DNA from: an uncultured Halioglobus sp.
GTDB taxonomy: Bacteria; Pseudomonadota; Gammaproteobacteria; Pseudomonadales; Halieaceae
Reading direction: 5' to 3'
NCBI GenBank assembly: GCA_905480565.1
Contig: CAJQQW010000058.1
Span: 1 to 6,709, forward strand
Length of the DNA: 6,709 nt
Positions 1-5,538 of the stretch are shown here, piece by piece; positions within the stretch are counted from its first letter, which is position 1, and each line of letters begins with the position of its first letter. Under the pieces are notes generated by a model. That model ran no database searches. It worked only from the letters and a program-made list of their open reading frames with translations, and was not told the DNA's origin. The position numbers and the translations under genes were made by a program.

Positions 1-861
1 CTCATAATTGCTATTGATGCGGGACACGGGGGAGAGGATCCGGGCGCGATCGGCCCCTCCCGGGTTCGCGAGAAGGACATTGTGCTGGCTATCTCCCGGG
101 AATTATTCGCCCTGCTGGAAGCGGACAAGGGTTTTCGCCCTACACTCGTTCGCAGCGGCGATTATTACGTCAGTCTCAAGGGGCGCAGGGAGCTCGCGCG
201 CAAGCGCCAGGCAGACCTATTCGTTTCCATCCATGCTGACGCGTTCCGGCGGCCCTCGGCCCACGGTGCCTCTGTTTATGCTCTGTCCACGACTGGTGCA
301 ACCAGTACCGCCGCCCGGTACCTGGCGCAGCGGGAGAATGCGGCCGATCTGGTCGGGGGGGTCAGCCTGTCAGACAAAGACGATGTGCTGGCGGGCGTGC
401 TGGCGGACCTGTCCATGACGTCGACACTGGATACCAGCCTCAACCTGGGCGATCGCGTGCTGCAGAGCATGAACAGCGTTGCTCGATTGCACAAAAAAAA
501 GGTAGAGCAGGCCGGATTTGCTGTGCTCAAGTCGGCAGACATACCCTCTATCCTCGTGGAGACGGGTTTTATCTCCAACCCCGACGAATCACGTAAACTG
601 GCAAGCCGCAGCTACCAAAGGAAAATGGCCTCGGCGATTCACAGGGGAATCAAGAGCTGGTTTCTCGCCCATCCCCCGCCAGGAACATTGATTGCCTGGC
701 AGAAACAGCAAGGCGGCCAGGAGTACATTATCACGAGGGGTGATACACTCTCCGGCATCGCGAGCCGCTTTCGTGTGCCCCTGACTGACCTGATGAGTTA
801 TAACGATATCAGTAGTAGCAAGATAAGGGTGGGGCAAAAGCTCACCATACCCAAGAGTTGA
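1..861 (+). CDS. amiB: N-acetylmuramoyl-L-alanine amidase AmiB, 5'-truncated, with C-terminal LysM domain
   Basis: A zinc amidase that cuts the bond between N-acetylmuramic acid and the stem peptide in periplasmic peptidoglycan, used to separate daughter cells at the septum. The frame is open from base 1, so the 5' part (expected signal peptide and AMIN domain) lies outside the window; 286 residues remain. The Amidase_3 fold is clear. Zinc ligands are His9 (in [11 protein letters not shown]), Glu24 and His78 (SIHADAF), and the catalytic Glu187 lies in [11 protein letters not shown]. The stretch between about residues 110 and 165 matches the extra helical segment of AmiB/AmiC-type enzymes, which in the family blocks the active site until an EnvC- or NlpD-type activator binds. 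Residues about 240-285 form one LysM peptidoglycan-binding domain ([16 protein letters not shown]). A C-terminal LysM is usual in pseudomonad-like AmiB but absent from E. coli AmiB. mutL starts 11 bases downstream, so the two are probably cotranscribed. AmiB is preferred over AmiC because of the mutL neighbour. Confidence 0.95.
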   Translation, partial: LIIAIDAGHGGEDPGAIGPSRVREKDIVLAISRELFALLEADKGFRPTLVRSGDYYVSLKGRRELARKRQADLFVSIHADAFRRPSAHGASVYALSTTGATSTAARYLAQRENAADLVGGVSLSDKDDVLAGVLADLSMTSTLDTSLNLGDRVLQSMNSVARLHKKKVEQAGFAVLKSADIPSILVETGFISNPDESRKLASRSYQRKMASAIHRGIKSWFLAHPPPGTLIAWQKQQGGQEYIITRGDTLSGIASRFRVPLTDLMSYNDISSSKIRVGQKLTIPKS

Positions 862-872
862 CCCCAAGTTAC

Positions 873-2714
873 ATGTCTCGAATCCGTTTGCTCAGTTCCA
901 GGCTGGCCAACCAGATCGCTGCCGGCGAGGTGGTAGAGCGCCCGGCGTCCGTGGCCAAGGAGTTGCTGGAGAATAGTCTGGACGCGGGAGCGAGCAGAGT
1001 GGAGGTGGAGGTGGAGTCTGGCGGTGCCCGCCTGATACGTATCCGCGATGACGGCATCGGCATACCTTCCGCCGACATGACTCTGGCGCTGGCTCGGCAC
1101 GCCACTAGCAAGATCACCTCCCTGGAGGACTTGGAGGAGGTTGGCAGCCTGGGCTTTCGTGGCGAAGCACTGGCCAGTATCGGCTCGGTGTCGCGACTGG
1201 TGCTGACCAGCAATAACGCCGAGGAAGGCAGTGAGGGCTGTAGTGCCGTCTGTGAAGGGCGAGAGATGGAGGTGCAGATCAAGCCCGCGGCGCACCCTCG
1301 GGGCACGACCGTAGAGGTGCGAGACCTGTTTTTCAATACGCCTGCGCGGCGCAAATTCCTGCGCACTGAAAAGACCGAGTTCGGGCACCTGGAAGAGGTG
1401 CTCAAGCGTCTCGCCCTCTCCCGCTTCGACGTGGCCTTCAACTTGCGACATAACGGCAAGGCAGTGCACAGCCTGAAAGCGGCGACGACCCTCGCGGAGC
1501 AGGGGCGTCGTGTCGCCTCGGTGTGCGGTCCTGCCTTCATGGAGCAGGCGGTGGTTATCGAATCGGATGCCTCTCCCTATCGCCTCACGGGCTGGGTCGG
1601 GTTGCCTACGTTCTCCCGCAGCCAGGCGGACCTGCAGTATTTCTTCGTGAACGGGCGCATTGTGCGTGACAAGTTGGTGGCTCATGCGATTAAACAGGCC
1701 TACAGGGATGTGCTTTACCACGGTCGCCATCCTGCGTTCGTGCTCTACCTCGAACTCGACCCCGCCCTCGTGGACGTGAACGTTCACCCGACAAAGCATG
1801 AGGTGCGCTTTCGCGACGGCCGCGCAGTTCATAATTTCCTGTTTTCTACACTGCATCGCGCTCTGGCGGACCTGCGACCGGGCGCTGAACCGGGTCTGGC
1901 CGACGGCACTGCTCGCCCGTCAGTGGCGGTTGACGGCATGGCTGTCGATACCGCCACGGGGGAGATGCGCGCTCAGGGCGCGCTGTCCTGGGATGTATCG
2001 CGGGCGGGTAACGCGATGTCGGGCGGACGCGCCCCTCTGGCTGTGGGCCCGGCGCGAGTGACTGAGCAGTTGCAGGGCTATGCCAAGCTTTACGGTTCAA
2101 ACTCCCCGATCCCGGAGACGCCCGCTGACATACCGCCGCTGGGCTATGCGCTGGCGCAGTTGAAGGGTATTTATATCCTCTCGGAAAATGCCTTTGGACT
2201 CGTGCTGGTAGACATGCACGCGGCCCACGAGCGCATTACCTACGAGGGTCTTAAAACGTCCCGCGCTGCCGAGGGTGTCAGGAGCCAGCCCCTGCTGGTG
2301 CCGCAGTCCGTCGCCGTCAGCCAGCGGGAAGTCAGTGTGGCCGAGACGCATGCAGAGCTGTTTCGCAACCTGGGTATGGCCGTCGAGACGGGTGGAGAGG
2401 AAAGCCTGGTGATTCGCTCGGTGCCCGCGCTGCTCAGGGATTCTGACCTGGAGATGTTATTGCGCGATGTGCTGGCCGACCTCGTGGAATACGGCAGCTC
2501 AGAGCGTATCGAGGCGCACATGGATGAGATTCTGTCGACGATGGCCTGTCATGGCTCTGTGCGGGCTAACCGGCGATTAACTGTGCCGGAGATGAACGCG
2601 TTGTTGCGTGACATGGAGGAAACCGAGCGTTCCGGGCAGTGTAATCATGGGCGACCGACCTGGGTTCAGCTGGGCCTCGAGGAACTGGATAAGCTGTTCC
2701 TGCGTGGTCGCTGA
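873..2714 (+). CDS. mutL: DNA mismatch repair protein MutL, endonuclease-motif-containing type
   Basis: Mismatch-repair ATPase that links MutS recognition to strand incision; 613 residues. The N-terminal GHKL ATPase shows catalytic Glu30 and Mg-binding Asn34 ([11 protein letters not shown]), DDGIGIP at 59-65 and GFRGEAL at 94-100. A low-conservation linker runs from about 340 to 420, followed by the C-terminal dimerisation domain. That domain carries a full nuclease signature: [12 protein letters not shown] at 447-458, fitting D-x-H-A-x2-E-x4-E; ACHGSVRA at 558-565; CNHGRP at 590-595; and FLR at 609-611. QPLLVP at 472-477 fits the beta-clamp-binding motif of MutL. The E. coli protein lacks the nuclease signature, so this enzyme probably nicks DNA itself in a pathway without MutH. 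ATG at 873 is chosen because [21 protein letters not shown] aligns with the family N-terminus; no strong ribosome-binding site is visible, only AAGAG at 853-857. Confidence 0.97.
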   Translation: MSRIRLLSSRLANQIAAGEVVERPASVAKELLENSLDAGASRVEVEVESGGARLIRIRDDGIGIPSADMTLALARHATSKITSLEDLEEVGSLGFRGEALASIGSVSRLVLTSNNAEEGSEGCSAVCEGREMEVQIKPAAHPRGTTVEVRDLFFNTPARRKFLRTEKTEFGHLEEVLKRLALSRFDVAFNLRHNGKAVHSLKAATTLAEQGRRVASVCGPAFMEQAVVIESDASPYRLTGWVGLPTFSRSQADLQYFFVNGRIVRDKLVAHAIKQAYRDVLYHGRHPAFVLYLELDPALVDVNVHPTKHEVRFRDGRAVHNFLFSTLHRALADLRPGAEPGLADGTARPSVAVDGMAVDTATGEMRAQGALSWDVSRAGNAMSGGRAPLAVGPARVTEQLQGYAKLYGSNSPIPETPADIPPLGYALAQLKGIYILSENAFGLVLVDMHAAHERITYEGLKTSRAAEGVRSQPLLVPQSVAVSQREVSVAETHAELFRNLGMAVETGGEESLVIRSVPALLRDSDLEMLLRDVLADLVEYGSSERIEAHMDEILSTMACHGSVRANRRLTVPEMNALLRDMEETERSGQCNHGRPTWVQLGLEELDKLFLRGR

Positions 2715-2716
2715 GG
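2713..2716 (+). promoter_or_regulatory. Ribosome-binding site deciding the miaA start
   Basis: GAGG lies 5 bases before ATG 2722 and overlaps the TGA stop of mutL (2712-2714). It supports ATG 2722 as the miaA start over the open frame that continues upstream into mutL, and suggests translational coupling of mutL and miaA. Confidence 0.7.
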
Positions 2717-2721
2717 TACGT

Positions 2722-3711
2722 ATGACGCCCGCCAAGCCCGCATTGGTCTGCTTGATGGGCCCCACCGCCTCCGGTAAGACAGAGTTGGCGATCGCACTTG
2801 CGGCTGAGCTGGATTGTGAGTTGGTGAGTGTTGACTCCGCGCTGGTCTATCGCGGTTTGGATATAGGCAGCGCTAAACCTGATTATCCGCATCATCTGGT
2901 GGATATCTGTGATCCCACTGAGGTCTATTCAGCGGCCCGGTTTTGCGAGGATGCAAGAATCCGGGTGGCCGAGATCGTTGCCCGCGGCCGCACCCCCCTG
3001 CTGGTAGGGGGCACAATGCTGTATTTCAGGGCTTTTTTGGAGGGTCTCGCCGATATGCCCGAGGCGGACCCGGTGATTCGCGCACAAATCGAGCGGGAGG
3101 CCGCGGCACAGGGCTGGCCGCATATGCACCAGCAGCTTGCGGCGGTAGATCCGGAAGCGGCGGCGCGTATTCACCCGCGGCATTCGCAGCGTCTGGGTCG
3201 AGCGCTGGAGGTTTATCGGGCGACAGGTACTACTTTGTCGGCTTTCCATGCCCGAGGCAACCAGGAAGACGGGGCAGCCATCCGTGATCTTTACCGGGTA
3301 ATCCAGTTGGCGATCTGCCCGGCGGACCGAGCGCAACTGCACCGGCTTATCGAACAGCGTTTTAGACTTATGCTGGACGCGGGGCTGTTGCAGGAGGTGC
3401 GTCAACTCTACGCGAGGGGTGACTTGCATCCAGACTTGCCCGCCGTCAGGGCGGTGGGTTATCGACAGATCTGGCAGTATCTCGATGGGCTCTGCACACT
3501 CGAAGAAGCTCGTGACAGGGCAATCGCAGCGACACGGCAGCTGGCTAAAAGGCAATTGACGTGGCTCAGGAAATGGCCGGAAATTGAGTGGATATTTACC
3601 GATCATGCTGGTAATGTCGGGAAAAGTGACCAATTTTCATCCGACAATGCAGGGGCGTCGAGCACCCCGCTGGCGCATGCATTGCAGGCCATTGGCGATG
3701 TTCGAGCATAA
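2722..3711 (+). CDS. miaA: tRNA dimethylallyltransferase MiaA
   Basis: Transfers a dimethylallyl group from DMAPP to N6 of A37 in tRNAs that read codons starting with U; MiaB usually then methylthiolates the product. The protein has 329 residues. A P-loop GPTASGKT occupies 13-20, and the [16 protein letters not shown] block at 38-53 includes Asp38, the expected catalytic base. Further family blocks are [27 protein letters not shown] near 156-165, [11 protein letters not shown] and [16 protein letters not shown] near the C-terminus. The start at 2722 has a good ribosome-binding site and gives the usual N-terminus; the frame is open further upstream inside mutL, but those codons encode no MiaA-like sequence. 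Oddities: only Asp54-Tyr55 separates AKP from PHHL, where relatives usually have about six to eight more residues, and the common HPND-type motif reads HPRH (151-154). The last 30 or so residues form a non-conserved tail. In enterics, hfq promoters lie inside miaA; none is convincing here. Confidence 0.97.
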   Translation: MTPAKPALVCLMGPTASGKTELAIALAAELDCELVSVDSALVYRGLDIGSAKPDYPHHLVDICDPTEVYSAARFCEDARIRVAEIVARGRTPLLVGGTMLYFRAFLEGLADMPEADPVIRAQIEREAAAQGWPHMHQQLAAVDPEAAARIHPRHSQRLGRALEVYRATGTTLSAFHARGNQEDGAAIRDLYRVIQLAICPADRAQLHRLIEQRFRLMLDAGLLQEVRQLYARGDLHPDLPAVRAVGYRQIWQYLDGLCTLEEARDRAIAATRQLAKRQLTWLRKWPEIEWIFTDHAGNVGKSDQFSSDNAGASSTPLAHALQAIGDVRA

Positions 3712-3748
3712 CTCGGACTCGCCCACTATCAGATTGTTGTAAATACAT

Positions 3749-3754
3749 TATAAT
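3749..3754 (+). promoter_or_regulatory. Candidate -10 element of an hfq promoter
   Basis: An exact TATAAT in the 157-base miaA-hfq gap, inside the perfect 10-base palindrome CATTATAATG (3746-3755). No acceptable -35 hexamer is found 16-19 bases upstream (TTGTTG at 3734-3739 is too close, at 9 bases), and there is no TG extension. If it is used, transcription would start near 3761, about 108 bases before the hfq ATG. The hexamer is seen directly; its activity is inferred. Confidence 0.4.
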
Positions 3755-3759
3755 GGACG

Positions 3760-3774
3760 GCCCGAAGCTCGGGC
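3760..3774 (+). other. Short inverted repeat (hairpin) in the hfq leader
   Basis: GCCCGA at 3760-3765 pairs with TCGGGC at 3769-3774 across a 3-base AGC loop, extendable by one G-T pair outward. It sits at the predicted 5' end of a transcript made from the TATAAT at 3749, where a stem could stabilise the mRNA. No run of T follows, so it is not an intrinsic terminator of miaA. Confidence 0.45.
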
Positions 3775-3831
3775 TCGAACCACTTCTGTTTGTCGCAGGA
3801 TGTGGTAAGACATTATTTTATAACGCTTTTT

Positions 3832-3847
3832 GGCTCGATTTTGAGCC
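3832..3847 (+). other. Hairpin directly upstream of the hfq ribosome-binding site
   Basis: GGCTC at 3832-3836 pairs with GAGCC at 3843-3847 around the loop GATTTT (a G-T pair can extend the stem inward). It is preceded by the T-rich stretch at 3827-3831 and followed by TTGTTAAATT. The stem ends 10 bases before AGGAG. Its position suggests a role in hfq translation, where Hfq is known to autoregulate in enterics, or weak attenuation; either is an inference. Confidence 0.45.
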
Positions 3848-3857
3848 TTGTTAAATT

Positions 3858-3862
3858 AGGAG
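3858..3862 (+). promoter_or_regulatory. Strong ribosome-binding site of hfq
   Basis: AGGAG lies 6 bases before ATG 3869, a near-ideal spacing, within AATTAGGAG (3854-3862). The same nine bases with the same spacing precede hflK. Confidence 0.8.
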
Positions 3863-3868
3863 ATTGTT

Positions 3869-4120
3869 ATGTCAAAAGGGCATACGCTACAAGACCCTTA
3901 CCTCAACATCCTGCGCAAGGAAAGAGTGCCGGTTTCCATTTATCTGGTGAATGGCATCAAGCTGCAGGGTCAAATCGAGTCCTTCGACCAGTTCGTTGTG
4001 CTTCTCAAGAATACCGTCAGCCAGATGGTCTACAAGCACGCTATATCAACGGTGGTGCCGTCGCGGGTAGTGCGCGTGCCGCTGCAGAATGCGCCGGATG
4101 ATGAAGAGACAAGCAGCTAG
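3869..4120 (+). CDS. hfq: RNA chaperone Hfq
   Basis: Hexameric Sm-like RNA chaperone that binds small RNAs and mRNAs and promotes their pairing or decay. The 83 residues align without gaps to E. coli Hfq through about residue 66. Visible functional residues include Gln8, Asp9, Phe42, Lys56 and His57 (proximal face, in QDP and YKH), Tyr25, Ile30 and Gly29 (distal face, in [11 protein letters not shown]), and the rim positions Arg16, Lys17 and Arg19. Sm1 covers about 20-48 and Sm2 about 50-66. The C-terminal tail is much shorter than in enterics (about 17 residues) but still ends in an acidic patch, DDEET, which in the family competes with RNA for the core. It has its own leader with a possible promoter and a strong ribosome-binding site. 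hflX follows after 66 bases in the same reading frame, with the TAG at 4118-4120 as the only stop between them. Confidence 0.99.
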   Translation: MSKGHTLQDPYLNILRKERVPVSIYLVNGIKLQGQIESFDQFVVLLKNTVSQMVYKHAISTVVPSRVVRVPLQNAPDDEETSS

Positions 4121-4129
4121 CTGCGGCGG

Positions 4130-4167
4130 GTCGGTGGGCCCTCAAGAGGGTCTCGCGGCCATCCGAC
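4130..4167 (+). other. Interrupted stem-loop between hfq and hflX
   Basis: GTCGG (4130-4134) pairs with CCGAC (4163-4167), and GGCC (4137-4140) pairs with GGCC (4157-4160), separated by a 2x2 mismatch, giving 9 Watson-Crick pairs. A competing smaller hairpin uses CCCT (4139-4142) and AGGG (4147-4150). No T run follows, so it is unlikely to be an intrinsic terminator. It ends 10 bases before the hflX ribosome-binding site and could lower hflX expression relative to hfq or act as a processing site. Confidence 0.5.
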
Positions 4168-4177
4168 TTGCTCTGGC

Positions 4178-4181
4178 GAGG
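4178..4181 (+). promoter_or_regulatory. Ribosome-binding site supporting the TTG start of hflX
   Basis: GAGG lies 5 bases before TTG 4187. In this frame no ATG, GTG or other TTG occurs between the hfq stop and 4187, so this site and the protein alignment together fix the start. Confidence 0.7.
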
Positions 4182-4186
4182 TAGCA

Positions 4187-5458
4187 TTGTTTTTTGAGCG
4201 TCCCAGTTCGGGTGAAAGAGCGATACTCGTTCATTTAAACCTCGATAGTGAGTCCCAGCGGGAAGACCCGCGTGAATTCGAGGAACTCGTGATCTCAGCG
4301 GGTGGAGACCCCGCAGCCTATATCATGGGTTCGCGCAGTGCCCCGGATCCACGTACGTTTGTGGGGTCGGGTAAGCTCGATGAGATTGCGCGGGAAGTTG
4401 ATGCACACGGTGCTGAAATCGTCATGTTCAATCATGCGCTGAGTCCCAGCCAGGAGAGAAACCTGGAGACCGAACTCAAGTGCCGTGTACTCGACCGTAC
4501 GGGCTTGATACTCGATATTTTTGCCCAGCGCGCTCGAACGCATGAGGGCAAGCTTCAGGTGGAGCTGGCGCAGCTCCAGCATATGACAACACGCTTGGTG
4601 CGAGGCTGGACACACCTGGAGCGACAAAAAGGCGGGATCGGGCTCAGGGGTCCCGGGGAAACGCAGTTGGAAACGGATCGTCGCCTGCTGCGCGCGCGCA
4701 TTCGCACTATTTCGGCGCGGCTGGAAAAAGTGCGCAAGCAGCGGAATCAGGGGCGGCGCTCCCGTATCCGGGCGGAAATTCCAACGGTGTCGCTGGTCGG
4801 TTATACCAACGCGGGTAAATCAACACTGTTCAATCGCGTGACGGCATCGAGTGTGTATGTAGCGGATCAGCTGTTTGCGACCCTTGATCCTACGTTGCGA
4901 CGGGTATCTGTGGAGAGTGTCGGTCCGGTAGTATTGGCTGATACCGTAGGCTTTATCGCCCATCTGCCCCACAATCTGGTCGAGGCGTTCAAGGCGACTC
5001 TGGAGGAAACCCTGAGTGCCCAGATACTGATCCATGTGGTCGATGCCTCCGACTCGGAAAAAGAGCGAAATATGGGCGAGGTACAGGACGTACTCGCGGA
5101 GATTGGCGCGCAGGATATTCCGCAGCTACAGGTGTTCAACAAACTGGATTTGCTGCAGCAGCCACCGCGCCTCGATCGTGATGCTGATGGTCGACCACTG
5201 CGGGTCTGGCTGAGTGCAGCTACGGGCGAGGGCGTTGAACTTCTGCTGCAGGCGATTGCCGAACTGGTAGGTCGCGATATGGTGTCGGAGGATGTCTCCC
5301 TCGAACCATGTCAGGGGGATTTGCGCTCGGCATTTTATAGCCTTGGAGCGGTGCTGACGGAGCAGTACGGTGAGGATGGAGTCGCCCACCTCAGCGTGCG
5401 ACTGCCGCGTGCGGACTGGAACCGCCTGATGAAAAAAGGCCCGGAGCCCATTTATTAA
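4187..5458 (+). CDS. hflX: Ribosome-associated GTPase HflX
   Basis: GTPase that binds the 50S subunit and splits stalled or stress-inactivated 70S ribosomes; 423 residues, the normal family length. The N-terminal HflX domain holds GSRSAPDPRTFVGSGK (48-63), HALSPSQERNLE and DRTGLILDIFAQRARTHEGK; a glycine-rich block GGIGLRGPGETQLETDRR (149-166) and a basic helical linker (about 166-195) follow. The G domain shows G1 GYTNAGKST at 205-213, the G2 region FATLDPT at 230-236, G3 DTVG at 252-255, G4 NKLD at 318-321 and G5 SAA at 343-345. The start is TTG at 4187, giving the typical MFFER...GERAILVHL N-terminus with a ribosome-binding site 5 bases upstream; no ATG fits. The rare start and the upstream stem-loop suggest lower translation than hfq. 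The name is historical: HflX is not a regulator of lambda lysogeny in the way HflK/HflC are. Confidence 0.97.
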   Translation: MFFERPSSGERAILVHLNLDSESQREDPREFEELVISAGGDPAAYIMGSRSAPDPRTFVGSGKLDEIAREVDAHGAEIVMFNHALSPSQERNLETELKCRVLDRTGLILDIFAQRARTHEGKLQVELAQLQHMTTRLVRGWTHLERQKGGIGLRGPGETQLETDRRLLRARIRTISARLEKVRKQRNQGRRSRIRAEIPTVSLVGYTNAGKSTLFNRVTASSVYVADQLFATLDPTLRRVSVESVGPVVLADTVGFIAHLPHNLVEAFKATLEETLSAQILIHVVDASDSEKERNMGEVQDVLAEIGAQDIPQLQVFNKLDLLQQPPRLDRDADGRPLRVWLSAATGEGVELLLQAIAELVGRDMVSEDVSLEPCQGDLRSAFYSLGAVLTEQYGEDGVAHLSVRLPRADWNRLMKKGPEPIY

Positions 5459-5459
5459 T

Positions 5460-5493
5460 GCGTCCTTGTACCGCCCGATAGCGGTTTGGACGC
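5460..5493 (+). other. Two-part hairpin right after the hflX stop
   Basis: GCGTCC (5460-5465) pairs with GGACGC (5488-5493), and inside it ACCGC (5470-5474) pairs with GCGGT (5481-5485) around the loop CCGATA, with TTGT and TT as an internal loop. That makes 11 pairs in total, starting 2 bases after the hflX TAA. The following sequence is GAAAAGTTTGTT rather than a T run, so at most it is a weak terminator. A 3'-end stabiliser or processing site between hflX and hflK is equally possible. Confidence 0.6.
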
Positions 5494-5497
5494 GAAA

Positions 5498-5510
5498 AGT
5501 TTGTTAAACT
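5498..5510 (+). repeat. Small perfect inverted repeat in the hflK leader
   Basis: AGTTT (5498-5502) and AAACT (5506-5510) flank GTT. It contains TGT-TAAACT, which resembles an extended -10 element (TGn at 5502-5504, hexamer 5505-5510), but no -35 is found at normal spacing. It could be a minor promoter, an operator or chance. Confidence 0.3.
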
Positions 5511-5527
5511 GTACGTCTCAACGAATT

Positions 5528-5532
5528 AGGAG
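5528..5532 (+). promoter_or_regulatory. Strong ribosome-binding site of hflK
   Basis: AGGAG lies 6 bases before ATG 5539. The surrounding AATTAGGAG (5524-5532) is identical to the hfq site and identically spaced, predicting efficient translation of hflK. Confidence 0.8.
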
Positions 5533-5538
5533 TTAGAT

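Noticed and set aside
8..418. A 136-codon frame overlapping amiB in another phase
   Set aside because: The Arg/Ser/Pro-rich product has no domain, whereas frame 1 encodes an intact amidase with zinc ligands and LysM.
858..872. TTG 858 as the mutL start, overlapping the amiB stop
   Set aside because: It would add five residues not found in the family, and no ribosome-binding site fits. ATG 873 gives the normal MutL N-terminus.
798..1856. A 352-codon open frame on the minus strand across mutL
   Set aside because: It lies entirely antisense to a clearly real mutL with intact motifs. Its translation is rich in Arg, His and Gln with no recognisable domain, typical of shadow frames in GC-rich genes.
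2608..2721. A longer miaA beginning 38 codons upstream inside mutL
   Set aside because: Those codons give a Trp/Cys/Ser-rich non-MiaA sequence and overlap the conserved MutL C-terminus. ATG 2722 has a ribosome-binding site at the right distance.
3556..3584. TTGACG at 3556-3561 as a -35 box for an hfq promoter inside miaA
   Set aside because: The bases 16-18 downstream (GGAAAT) do not resemble a -10, and the segment encodes the conserved MiaA motif [10 protein letters not shown], which explains it.
3771..3785. A tRNA T-arm-like GGTTCGAGCCC on the minus strand (complement of 3771-3781)
   Set aside because: The bases flanking the loop do not form a five-base T stem, and no acceptor, anticodon or D arm is present. 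The match is explained by the GGCTCGA repeats in the hfq leader.
3790..4101. A 103-codon plus-strand frame overlapping hfq
   Set aside because: It is the shifted frame of hfq. It lacks a ribosome-binding site and gives a peptide with no family resemblance.
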